Positions 53,730-64,000 of a DNA stretch of 64,000 nt are shown piece after piece; the stretch's first letter is position 1, and each line of letters starts with the position of its first letter. The stretch comes from Sweltsa coloradensis. Its lineage: Eukaryota > Arthropoda > Insecta > Plecoptera > Chloroperlidae. The DNA lies in the NCBI GenBank assembly GCA_024449915.1, contig JAMZAV010004555.1, forward strand, positions 1 to 64,000, written 5' to 3'. The position numbers were made by a program, and so were the translations under genes. The notes under the pieces were generated by a model that was given only the letters and a program-made list of their open reading frames with translations, was not told the origin of the DNA and made no database searches.

Positions 53730-55655
53730 GTATGTGATAATACTCTGCTTACGGGACTATCCCTCTGTTTTTAATCTAACCTATATACAGTTTCCATATT
53801 ACGTCCATCCCACCCCCCCATTTCCTAGGGGAGTTTTTAGAAATTTTTAAGTCAGAAATCTAGGTCGCTGTACATCCTCGCCCCTTTCGCCAACATGTTT
53901 TTTTTTATCCCAATTTTTTTAAAGGGGAATGAGTATTTCTACTTTATGGGCGAATTTTTACTTTTCTTTCGTTGGTACAAACACCAAGGTGAGCTCGTTT
54001 TCAAAAAAAATTTTGCCTACGAACACGTCTGCAAAAATTTTTTTTATATCACCACAAAACAAAAAATTGTATATTATTTACCTATTTGTTTTGGGGAATT
54101 TTTAAATTATGTATTATTTTCCCCCAGGGCGAACCCGGAATCGGCTAGGTAATTAAACACCCTTAAAAAAAATGGTCTTTAGTCCCAGGGCTAGGGGGAT
54201 TGCTTTCCAAATTTCATGACCCTGACTTTGGGTGATCTGGATTTATTTGGGAAAGACTTGCTGTTGGGCAAGACATTAGCTGTCACAAATCATGGCTCTT
54301 ATTTTTTATTTTTAGGCATATTGTGTCCCAGGACGGCCCAAAGGGATTTAGTGAAAAAAGTTTATTTGGCATCAAAACAGCAGGCCTAACTTATTTGTTT
54401 TTTGCAGAGGTCTAGGGAAAGGGACTCAGATCAATCTTAGGCTGGGCCCATCTGTCTAGCCCAGCCCTAGCACCCTGGTTTATTGATACTAGCAGTGCTG
54501 AAAGTTCGAATTCTCAAAGAAACAAAACAAGACACAAGAACGATTGTTTTCGTTACGCTTAAAAAAAGTATAGAAAACTAATTCTCTTTACTTTGATAAA
54601 GTGGTTTAAATAAATGAAAAGGTACCGAGTAAAATACCTTAAACAATCCAAAACATAAATTTTTACGAACGCCAAGAGAATTTAGGTGTAAGTGTACTGA
54701 TATTGTTGGGCCCCTGTTAGAGAATATTTTTGCAAGATATGGGAACAATGTATTTGATCTGTGTGTGATCCCCTATTTGTGCGAGAAAGTAGCCCGCCCG
54801 GCGTAAACCGCTATTCATTTCAGTGCGTTGTCATGGTGAACCCCCCCTGCATAATAAGTAAATGTTTTTAAAAATGCAAGCCCGGGCCCAAGTCAAGGGA
54901 CAAAAAACTTATTTCAACCACGACAAAAGAAAATAAACTTTTGCGACCCACACTGCTGAAATAATATGTATTATTAAGGGGGGAGTTAAGTAAAGACGTT
55001 TTTTTAAAAATTATAAAAACTATTCAGATTTCAAATCATTTTACATACTCAAATATCTTTTAATATAATTACGATTGTGGGAAAAATACCAGTTTTTTAT
55101 TCTTTTGCTGAGGCATTTTCGTCCAAATAGATGTGACGATTTCCAGGCGCAAGGAGTCGACAAAAACTCTGTCAAAACAACTCCGGAGGTCTCGTGCACC
55201 ACCATTTTTCCCATCAGGGCAAAAACTACCCCTTTCATCAAATTTTTCAACGTACAAAACCCCTCTCCTACTGACCTTAAAGGGGCTGCATAACAGCGGG
55301 GCCTGAGTCGAAAATGCAAAAGAAATTTAAGGCGTTAAGATTTGTTTCTTGCTTTTTTTTTGTTTTTTAAATTTACAAATTACTTTGGGAACATAATCCA
55401 ACCCCTTTCTAGATGTTTCATCGATCCTAGACGAGAAACTAGGGCGCTTCAATTGGTTCGTGTGCCCCTGCTTTAGTGAGGGAAGGTTCGCCCAAAAAGA
55501 GTACTATGACGAATATTGTTGTCAAAAAGTTTTGAGTGGCTCTTTTAAGCTTCACAAAAATTATTGGGTTTTTTTTGAAGTAGTTTTAAAATTAAAACTC
55601 TCAATAAGGGTTTGTAGATCTCACTCGCTCTTTTTTTATATTAGTGTTAGTAGTT
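53730..55655. other. No gene recognised
   Basis: Mixed sequence with several short frames on both strands (53895-54152, 55041-55319, 55460-55678) that show no motif. It may hold an intron of the possible gene starting at 53637. Confidence 0.4.
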
Positions 55656-55659
55656 TTTT

Positions 55660-55865
55660 TGGCCTTTTTAAAAGCTAAGATTATCGTGCCCCCAAAAAAA
55701 AATTTCTATAAGTGTATCAACACCAGTATACTTTTTCCAAGGGGGGGAACGTAAGAGGTGACGGGGGGGACATTTGGGCATCCCGTGCTGTCAGAACAGC
55801 CCCAAAACATATGGGGGGGGCAGGGGTTCCCCCACGACGGGTGTCCCGTCTTTCATATCCGTCCC
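55660..55865 (-). mobile_element. R1b copy, truncated and degraded
   Basis: The alternative tail (AGCTAAGATTATCGTGCCCC, TTTCTATAAGTG, CTTTTTCCAAGGGG) leads into the R1 body, ending near GTCCCTTCAGG. Confidence 0.75.
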
Positions 55866-56154
55866 TTCAGGTTAATTTAACCATAAATATTATTTTAACC
55901 CATTATAACTACTTAGGAAATGAATTTTTATTATTACCCTTTGTTTTTTAAAGGGGGCTTGAGTCGAAGATTATTTAAACGTTGACGAATATAAAGCCAA
56001 AAATCATTCCAAACAGCGAGTTCTAAAACAATATCTTTTGGTGTAAACATGGAAAGGAAAAAATTTTTTCAACCCTAAAAAAATCCAAGAAAATGTTAAA
56101 TGTTGGGACTACAATTCGAAAACCAAAATGTAAACACTAGAGATATTTTTTAAT

Positions 56155-56810
56155 AATAAATGCGAAAAAAAAAAAAAAAAAGGTTTTTTTAAAAAAAAAA
56201 AAAAAAAAACAAAAAATTACCAATGTATTTCGTATTTTGCTCTGGGGGTTTCACAAGGAAGGGAACGGGACCACGAAAGGTTTTTTTGTTCCTCGGGAAA
56301 AAGGTCCCCCTTTTTGGAAGCTGAAGGGACCAAAAAGGGAAACCCCCCCATGGGTTTTTCTTTTAGTAATTTCCTCAAAGGGAAACAAAGGCTCCCTTTT
56401 TTTTGGCTTGGAAAGACCCTTTAAACGTTGAACAACAGAAAAAGGCCTCTCCGGTGTTTTTGGGGAAGGGAAATTAAATTTTTCGGAAAATTTTCCAGTA
56501 GCACGGGGCACAACGAAAACGTTTCTCCCGGTAAGGGGTTTCGGTTTTTGGCCCCAACTTTGGGGGGTGACCTGATTTCCCACCTTTTTAAAAAATTCCC
56601 TTTTTTCCCCCTTTGGGGGGGGAAATTTTTTCGGTCCAGGGGGAGATTAGATTTTTTGTTTTGGAAAAAATTTGCGGAGCAAAAAAAATTTATTTTTTAT
56701 GAAGGGACCCCATTTATGTTTGGAAACGGGGAAAGGGGGGCGTGGGGTGACCGGGGGAAAAAAAAGGCCGTGTCAGAAATTTGCCCCAAAGGGGGGGTTC
56801 CCCCCCCCGT
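56155..56810. other. Homopolymer-rich stretch of doubtful sequence quality
   Basis: Runs of A, T, G and C of length 4-18 follow one another almost without break (A/T blocks at 56165-56210, then G/C/T runs). Frames on both strands are open by composition only. No biological feature is supported. Confidence 0.6.
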
Positions 56811-56880
56811 CGGGTTTTTTCCGTCTGTGTCATCATCCGTCCGTGATGACGCGGGGGGACAAGAGAGAGAGAAGGAGAAG
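56811..56880 (-). mobile_element. Rearranged R1 scrap
   Basis: TCCGTCTGTGTCATCATCCG and then GATGACGCGGGGGGACAAG occur in the reverse of their normal R1 order. Confidence 0.6.
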
Positions 56881-56944
56881 GAAACATTCCTCCTGAACTA
56901 GAGACCAATACTATGCTAATGAAGCCGATGATAGCAGGCTAGTA

Positions 56945-57163
56945 TCAAGGCTTTAGGATCCATTGGCAACCTACATCGGACACTTTCAAGTTCAATGTTA
57001 CACTTCCAGACAAGCCCCGAATTTTACAAAAGAACCATTCTCTCTGAAACAAGTCAACTATTCGATCCTTTAGACTCGTTGCCCCAGTAATCATTGTAGC
57101 CAAAATCATCATGCAACAGTTGTGGCAACTAACATCAGCTGGAATGAATCGGTGCCACTCCAT
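56945..57163 (-). CDS. Unknown small open frame
   Basis: 72 codons on the minus strand, MEWHRFIPADVSCHNCC, then IVDLFQREWFFCKI and a normal-looking residue mix, ending in a stop at 56945. It lies at the border between the repeat jungle and the quieter right end. No family recognised, no conserved cysteine pattern beyond one CHNCC. It may be an exon or chance. Confidence 0.25.
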   Translation of the reverse strand: MEWHRFIPADVSCHNCCMMILATMITGATSLKDRIVDLFQREWFFCKIRGLSGSVTLNLKVSDVGCQWILKP

Positions 57164-58779
57164 TTTTTATTAATTAATTCACAATAGCCTATTAAAAATA
57201 AGCATAGGGCCTATTAGATTAGAAATACAATCGACATTTTAACATTCAAAATCGTAATTTTTCCAACATAAATGTCACGGTAATAAATCCAATATTGTTC
57301 TCATCACAGTAAAGGCTCTGGACACTTGGCTTCTCTTCTGCTTGCTGTTCTCGTAGTCGTCACTCACTGGCCTATCCCACAATTTGACAGCTTAGGCTCG
57401 AAACAGCTGTGGAAGGATTAATGTACATCCTTGAACCTAGAACCAGAAGACATTTATTTATTATTTTAATTACTATTATTAATCTATATAAAAACAAATG
57501 CAAACAATTAGTAACATTTACATACCATAAATACACCAATTATTATAATAGAGAAAATAGATTTTGTATTAAAATGTCTTGAATTCCCTTTTAAAAGATT
57601 CCACATGTCTAATATTTTTAATGTGTTTAACAATTTTAATAACAATTAATATACTCATTCCCAGCACAGATTGGGCTTATATCAACAATTTATGGGGTTG
57701 ATATAAAAATATTTCTTTTGTCTAGTGTTATAACAATGCATTTCACCTTTATCATTGGTTTCGTGTGGTTTAGACATTATAAACATAAATGGTCTTAAAA
57801 ATAAACATGAAAATGTAGGCCTAATAAAATAATACCCACCACATTTTTAAAATGCTCCTTACAAGTTTGTTGTTTGATATTTATTTGTATAATTCTGTGG
57901 CTAGGTACAAATGGACCAATATCAGAAAAGTGCTGTTTCTAGTTAGGTTAGGATATGGCTTACAATGCCAGCTATTGAATGCAATAACGTCCAATGTCAT
58001 AGCTAGCCTAGTGTAGAAGATGGGGAAGAACATTGACAAAGATACATAGAAGACATTGGCCCTTGAAAGTTTTATGTTTTCCACTCCATGCTGGGATACG
58101 ATGACATTAGCCCTTTATTTTTTTCAGAAGTTGGTCAAATGAGTCCATTTCTATAGCTGTTAGGTTATGTTGTTTTCCAATTGCTGGCGGTGCTTGTTAG
58201 GTTGTTTCAAGTGTTGTAACAGCTAGGGGCTGTTTACCGACCCAATATAGACGTTTTTTTTTAGTTGATACCTGTGAACTCCTGGTAACTATCTAGAAAT
58301 ATGGTTCTTAGACTAATTAAATGAGACTTTACTTCAGAGGGCATATTAATCGAAATATCCGGTTAAATAATGCCTAATTGACCTAGGTACCCATTGTTTG
58401 CAAGTCTAGACCTAGTCTAGGAATTATGTAAAATGCCAATGTCATCTTTTTTAATTTTTTTCAAATGGACCAATGTAAAAGATCAAAATTGACTAGTTTA
58501 CACTTTTTTGCAGTTTTTGTTTCAATTATTATTTTCCATACATATACAAAATCAATATCACTTATATCCGTGGTTCCACAAAAATAAAGTTCTCCATTAT
58601 GAAAATAACCAAATTATTTTTGTTGTTGTTCCATCAAACCTTAATATAACTCAAAACTCACTTTTCTGAAATTGGTTCTTCTTGCACCTAGCCACAGAAT
58701 TATAATAGTACAACATTATTTTTAAAGCAAAGCTCTGCCTTTAGATTAAGGTGGGAAATCCAGCCATGTAGTACCAAAT
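57164..58779. other. No gene recognised (host-like AT-rich DNA)
   Basis: No transposon family from the left part of the window appears here. Frames such as 57881-58084 (minus) have no motif. Confidence 0.5.
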
Positions 58780-59060
58780 TTCTTCACTCGAGCGCTGCGC
58801 ACCGTGACATTTACGTGAGGCTGCGATCTAGGTTCTAAATAAGAACTAAATATAGTTCACGACTTCTGTGAAAGATAGCGTTGTTTCGCGCATGCGCTCT
58901 CCATTCATTTGTCGGCGGGTGATTCGAATACCATGATTCTATTGGTTGTCTTGAAGAATCAGTCTGAAGTTCCCCCCCCCCCCTAACCACTCCGTCAACT
59001 GGAGCACACAATCAACTTGGTCGCCCGACCGACCCGACCAACCTTTCTATAATCCTCAGG
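58780..59060 (+). promoter_or_regulatory. Promoter-like patch with NRF1-type and CCAAT motifs
   Basis: CpGs cluster at 58785-58925. GCGCATGCGC (58888-58897) is a perfect palindrome matching the NRF1 consensus. An inverted CCAAT (ATTGG, 58941-58945) lies 45 bp further. CAG|GTATGA at 59057-59065 could be the first 5' splice site of a plus-strand transcript. No coding exon is recognised downstream, so direction and reality are inferred. Confidence 0.4.
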
Positions 59061-60825
59061 TATGATACCTCAGGTGTTCCCATTGTGCAAAAGATAAATA
59101 CCATCTCGAAACTAAAAGCGGGGTTGATAAGTTTTTTCTCAATTTTAACAAATTCATTGTCTTATTTAAATTTTTCTAAGCATTTTCATTTTTTTTGCGA
59201 AAGTGTTTACGTTAATTTTAATGGAACTATTCGAATTAAATCATTTCCCTTTGCCATCACTTGTGGCAAAAAAGTACCATTTGGCCATCATTCCAAAGTC
59301 TTCAACATGATGGCAAAGATAAATTTAATTTTTTTAACATTTTATATTAGGCTAACTAACAGCACCATCAGAAAAGTAAGAAAATATGCTCACATCATTT
59401 CAAGGTATGTCAATACAACAACAATACTGAACAATTGAGAAAATCACTTCTATCCACCAATTGACAAGAACTCCAAAGTTATAGAACATCTAGGCCTAAA
59501 TCTATCAACTTCCAGAATGCTTTACTAGCTAAAACAAAATCATGAACGGGTGAGTTTGTGTCCGCCAAAATAAACGACGATGTTGCGTGTTTACTGTTTA
59601 GTGTTTACGATGGAAAAGTGGTGGCTAGGAATAATAAAAGAGCAATCCTTAGAATATATGGACTTCAAGTTTTTTTCTCACCCATCTGGTCCAGGCACTT
59701 CATTTAAAATTTAAACTAGTCTGTCTAGCAATGATACTGTTTGGGTACAGAACGTAACCATCATACGCAAACTTTCACACCCTTGAATTAACAGTTTCCC
59801 GTACGTTTTCCACAACACAATTGATGAAGTTAACACAGACATAGACAATTGATTCAAAAGTTTGGAGTTAAATGTGCACTCCTACCATTAGAGAAAAATG
59901 TGAGGAACAAATAATACTAAATATGTGTGATTGTCCCGACTATTAGCCTTTAATTCGATGTATCGTACAATTACAAATTTGTTGATTATTAAAAAATTCA
60001 GCATTTCTATATGCTTACCCATCAAAAAAACAAAACAAAACTTTCAGGTGTTCAATATAAATCTCCAGTGATCCTAAAAATCACCACTTGAAATTTTAAA
60101 ATCATGCCCTTTTGGTGAAAAATGGCATCCAAAATGGCAAATTTTCAATATTATTTTTTTCATTGAAGGGTTGAAAAAAACAACAACAACAGAATGTTTT
60201 TAGACAGGTACTCATGTGGTAGTAAATGAGCCTAAAAAGTTTTTTCGTTTTTTTTTACCCTTCCTTGTAAAAAATTGATGTAAATATGGCAAAAATGCAA
60301 TTTTGACCAGTAAATTTGATAACATTTTGTGCCCTATTAATTAAAAGTATATCCAAATCTGACATATTTAGCTAGAGCATGGTTCACAGAATGTATTGCA
60401 AGTATTCCCGTCTTGATTCTCGCTTTAACATAGGCCTATAGTTGACGAACGCACCACAGTAACCTGCTATTCATCGGGTTTACTATCCGGACTAACAGAT
60501 TGCTCTGGCGAGGTAAACGAAATCGCTTTAAGGCACTTGCCAATTATTGTGTCATTTGTGTTGTAATTGTTCACAAGCACATCCAGCATGAAACATTTCC
60601 GCTGACTTTGTTTACAAGCTATTCCATAGGTCTAGCATAAATGCAGATTGATTTTGGGGCAGTCCATTAAGAGAAGCAATTGCAGGCTTGGGCCTACACG
60701 TAGGCGGGACGTAGCCTGGAGAGTGCTTTAGTGCCTATTTGGTAAGCCTAGCCCACATTGTAGTTTTTATCGAAGGTAGGCCTATGTTTAAAACACAATT
60801 CAATGTTAGCAATTGTAGTAAAAGT
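59061..60825. other. No gene recognised
   Basis: AT-rich, with a 117-codon frame (59085-59438) rich in Phe/Ser/Ile/Asn and no motif. Would fit an intron if the upstream promoter is real. Confidence 0.45.
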
Positions 60826-60899
60826 TTGCTCCAACTGGGGATAGAACCAGAACCTTAAGCATTAGGCAGGCTTGATGCCCTACCAACTGAGATATTATA
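60826..60899 (-). tRNA. tRNA-like sequence (pseudogene or SINE head)
   Basis: The minus strand has TCTCAGTTGGTAGGGCATCA (A-box region very like real tRNAs) and GGTTCTATCCCC (B box) at tRNA spacing. Acceptor-stem pairing is poor and I cannot fold a convincing anticodon arm, so function is doubtful. Confidence 0.5.
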
Positions 60900-61229
60900 T
60901 TGAGACCTAAGACAAACCTTCTCTAAATTGCTATGTATTGTGATTGTTAAGAACTATGATATAAAAGGGTTTGGTAATTATCGAGAAGATATCGTCGGGT
61001 AAACCTTTTTAAAAAATCACAAAATTTGTAGTTTTTGTGTAGACTTGCTAGGCCTAATAAAAGTAGACACATGTGTTTCAACTTTTAACATACCAAATCT
61101 ATAATAAATGGGAATTGAGCAATTTTTACTTCAAATTTTCACGTCAAGATGTGCGCGATACCTAGTCATGTTAGGATTAGGTGGTCTAAGGCTATATAAA
61201 ACCTTTAAAATGTAGGTAGGCCTAAACAC
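60900..61229. other. No gene recognised
   Basis: AT-rich spacer with scattered TAGGCCTA motifs. Confidence 0.5.
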
Positions 61230-61332
61230 TTCTTTCTTGGTTCTGTGACCAAGAGTTGGAATAGTTTGGATGAAAGAGTTGTAAATTCATTGCCTAGAAA
61301 TGTTTCTGAATTCAAAGAGCGTGAAAGAAATA
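61230..61332 (+). pseudogene. LINE ORF2 C-terminal scrap (CR1/L2-like)
   Basis: FFLGSVTKSWNSLDERVVNS then LPRNVSEFKERER on the plus strand fits the FF..R....WN.LP..VV.....N.FK..L signature at the end of CR1/L2-type ORF2. Only about 34 codons remain. Confidence 0.6.
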
Positions 61333-62995
61333 CCAAGGATGTAATATCAAAAAACTCTTGTCAGTGCCCTACATTTGTGTAGAAAGTGGTTATTGTTGTA
61401 AATGTTTTGTACCGGTAACCGAGTTAATGAACTCAAAACTGAACTTAAAAAATTTAATCTAACTGTTGGATTGAAATCTAAATTGATTTGCCCTAAATAA
61501 AAACACCAATAATAGAATGATGGCATCCTAAACACATCCTAAACAAATTTGTGTAATTCAGAACAAAGTCCATCACACTGTTTAACCATCTTACCTACAC
61601 ATTTACGCTGTAAACATTGGCATAGGTCTCAGCATTCCTACATCCCCGGACCAGTCGAATGAAAGTTACCTTGTAGGCCTAGACCAGGTAGGCCTATGTT
61701 TTTGAATTGTAGGCCTAGAACGTAAATGCTTGATTTCAGGTTGGTCTGAAAAAGATAAAAATATAAAATAAGTTTTTGGAATTTGCATAACATAGTTTAC
61801 AAGTAGTAGGACTGTAGGCCTAGCCGATAAAGCTACATTGGGCTTGTAGGTCTAGGCATGAAGCCAAATAGATAATCTTGTACAATTGAGTTAGGGTAAT
61901 GAGGTTGGATGCAGGATAGTTATATTGTCTTGAGTTATCAATGGATTAATAAAAAAATTGAACTCTAAACCCTGTTTTAAAAATGAATACCTATTGTCCA
62001 GAAACGATAGCGACAAAATAACATTGGGAGAACTTGCAATTTTCATAGGCTATGATATTATTCAACAAGCTAATTGTGAATCATATTATACTGTAAATTA
62101 ATATAAGAGCAGACTTCACAATCTCTGGCAAAATGTAAAAATCCTAGCTTAGTCTGCATTCCTGTTACCAGGCTTTGTCCATGGGTGATCGCAACCTTAT
62201 TTGTCAATAAAGACCCTGTCTATGGGCGAGTCCGGCCTTGAGAGTGGGTTAATTAAGGAGAAGATCTTGAGGGGAACATTTGTCAATGATGACAAATACG
62301 GTGGAAGAGATACGTAGAGGGCAAACGGGGGTCCTACCGCCTATGTCACATAGCCATAGGCTAAGTCTTCTGCAGGAAGGGCTTGGTCTAGTAGCCTACA
62401 AATTGCCCGTTAATTTATATTTTATAGGGTCCTATTTCCTTTAGGCCTATATGGTAGCCTAGACCTAGGCCCAACTTTCAGAGTAGGCCTAGCCTAGGCC
62501 TAGCCCTAGGGCTAGGTATGCATTGCAAGGAACTTCCTCTAGGGTGCCTAGTAAACTAGTAACACCACATTGGCTAGCCCCTAGGCCTAGAGTCTAGGCT
62601 TTGTGTGGGGCCCATCCCTAAAGTTTAGACCTAATCTTATGGTGCCTAGAGGCCTAGGCCTACCCTTAGTTCTGAAACTAGCCTATGCCTACTGGTAGCC
62701 CCTAGACCCAACCTTTGTATAGGGTATGGCTAAGGCATACTAGCCTAGTAGGCCTAGTCTATCTAGGCCTAGGTATTTAATATCAACGACCCAACAGCTG
62801 ATTCGACTGACTGTCATGTTTTAGGGCCTAGCCCTAGACCATTTTAATTGTAGTGGCTTTATTGCTGACGATATTTTTGTAAATTGGGTAGTTGTCAATA
62901 CAGACAAAAAATATAAATATCATCACTTACCTTGATACAAACATTAAGGCTAGCTAGGCTAGGGCTAGGACCTTGCCTAGAAGGTTAGGCCATTG
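61333..62995. other. AGGCCTAG-rich host-like DNA
   Basis: The interval 61670-62990 contains dozens of TAGGCCTA/CCTAGGCC/GCCTAG motifs, densest at 62450-62780. No gene is recognised. Confidence 0.6.
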
Positions 62996-63179
62996 AATTT
63001 GGAGGTTAGGCTGCCATGGTTGAAATACAATCACAATCACCAGATTGTTATTCAATTGTTCATCACTCCTAAATAAAGTTGTGGCCTCCTGCAATGAATT
63101 TCACCAGCCTTTTTTTAAAGTCAAAACACTCGAGAAACCACATTTAATTATATTAATATTGCGTGCATTGCAATGTTGA

Positions 63180-63330
63180 CATGAAGCTAGCTACACAACC
63201 ACCACCGCAGTTCGTACTCCTTTCAAAGGACGAGTTTTTCGCAGTATTTGCTGCTTCACGTTGGTGCTGACCAATATGGCGGCACCATCGGTGGGCGTTC
63301 AAAGTGGCTATGGTTTCACGGCGACATGCT
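63180..63330 (+). promoter_or_regulatory. Promoter-like patch with CCAAT and YY1-type motif
   Basis: CCAATATGGCGGCACCAT (63271-63288) joins a CCAAT box to AATATGGCGGC, the YY1-type core often found around start sites. CpGs are enriched from 63205 to 63325. No exon is recognised. It lies about 270 bp from the stop codon of the transposase fragment, so it could belong to that element's neighbour or be unrelated. Confidence 0.35.
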
Positions 63331-63466
63331 GTCTCCTTACATTATTCATACCTCCTTGGGTGGAATAGTCTTAGCAACACTCACTACACCCCCTAACGCC
63401 CGTCTGGCAGACGTGGTAATATGATTAGGCCTAGCTGTCAACAAATAGTTTTTTTATTATAATTAG

Positions 63467-63622
63467 TTTGTAACAAAAATGCAGTTCATTAGATTATTAC
63501 ATTATTAGAGGCCCTTGGAAGGTTTATTTTTATCACAGGTTCATTTTTTGCACACACAGCAAATTGTAACAAAAATGCAGTTCATTACATTATTACATTA
63601 TTAGAGGCCCTTGGAGGTTTAT
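63467..63622 (+). repeat. Tandem duplication (~97-bp period)
   Basis: TAACAAAAATGCAGTTCATT, then ACATTATTAGAGGCCCTTGG and GGTTTATT, occurs at 63470-63529 and 63567-63622. The right unit contains the stop and last codons of the transposase. Confidence 0.9.
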
Positions 63623-64000
63623 TAAACCTGCTGCAATAACTGTTGCTGCATCAGCCAAAGGTAACAAATGGTTATCAATACACGCATGAGGGCAGAGCAT
63701 TTTAAACTCTCTTATACGCCTTATTAGTCTTTCTACATGAATTCTTAAGCTTGCTATTTTCTTTGTTTGCATGCATTCTTCCTGTTCATTTTAGTTTCGG
63801 AAGAAACGCTTGGCGGGCGATCAGTGTGCAGCCTTTTTTATTTATCAATCCCTCTATATGCTAAATCCTCTATCAGCCATTATGCCCATCTCAGGTGCTA
63901 GATTGTCTAATATTTACTGTCTTCTAACAAATTAATATCGGACCCTCGCCCTCCATACCCTTCTGAAATAAAGGTTATTATACCATCAGGAGTGGTAGAT
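63593..64000 (-). pseudogene. DDE transposase C-terminal part (DDE_Tnp_4-like, Harbinger/ISL2EU type), cut by window edge
   Basis: On the minus strand from 63999: TPDGIITFISEGYGGRGSDI (Asp of the SD motif), then NLAPEMGIMADRGFSI (DRGF motif), then KKIASLRIHVERLIRRIREF (HVER, the catalytic Glu) and a C-terminus PLADAATVIAAGLINLQGPL with stop at 63593-63595. This order (SD, DRGF, HVER) is that of DDE_Tnp_4 transposases of the PIF/Harbinger and ISL2EU/IS5-like groups. At least two frame changes occur between 63940 and 63780, so it is probably a pseudogene. The N-terminal half is outside the window. Confidence 0.8.

Noticed and set aside
56251..56901. Several overlapping open frames of 64-157 codons
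   Set aside because: They arise from homopolymer runs in low-quality sequence; both strands and several frames are open at once.

Overview
This is metazoan nuclear DNA, most likely from a marine invertebrate; I cannot resolve the phylum from sequence alone. It is AT-rich, has no operon structure and no long intact reading frames. About the first 57 kb is almost wall-to-wall decayed, nested transposable elements. The last 7 kb (57-64 kb) looks more like ordinary intergenic or intronic host DNA, with many short AGGCCTAG-type motifs, two CpG-containing promoter-like patches and a transposase fragment cut by the window edge.

Layout. 0.5-2.5 kb and 18.3-18.7 kb are two halves of one LINE relic (minus strand, RNase H type). 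They are split by a nested 15.8-kb block (2550-18343) bounded by ~660-bp inverted repeats and a TTA duplication. Inside that block are a relic of an XPG-like nuclease gene, a foldback element whose arms are about six tandem ~305-bp units each (5846-10625), and a BEL/Pao LTR retrotransposon (10855-17577). 18.8-25.4 kb is a second copy of the same LINE unit, split by a different 4.67-kb long-terminal-inverted-repeat (TIR) element (20240-24913) that carries a fuller copy of the nuclease-family gene and a nested LINE. 26-28.5 kb holds another LINE and another nuclease-gene fragment. 29.7-34 kb has a zinc-knuckle fragment and a CR1-like LINE. 36.9-41.8 kb is a LINE copy split by a 3.6-kb giant hairpin (37575-41168). 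42-57 kb is a mosaic of repeats with many homopolymer-length differences.

One short retroposon, called R1 here (~390 bp when complete), occurs about two dozen times and essentially always in the same orientation. A 5S-rRNA-headed SINE at 1944-2332 shares its 3' tail.

Main result. Three elements can be delimited to the base because the window also contains their empty sites. Each begins 5'-TAG and is flanked by a 3-bp duplication (TTA, TTT, TAA). Two of them, plus the foldback, carry pieces of one gene family with EAD...DTD and FHAFTGCDT-type motifs, which I read as an XPG/PIN-like nuclease of an Academ-like DNA transposon group. The superfamily name is inference; the element boundaries are read directly from the sequence.
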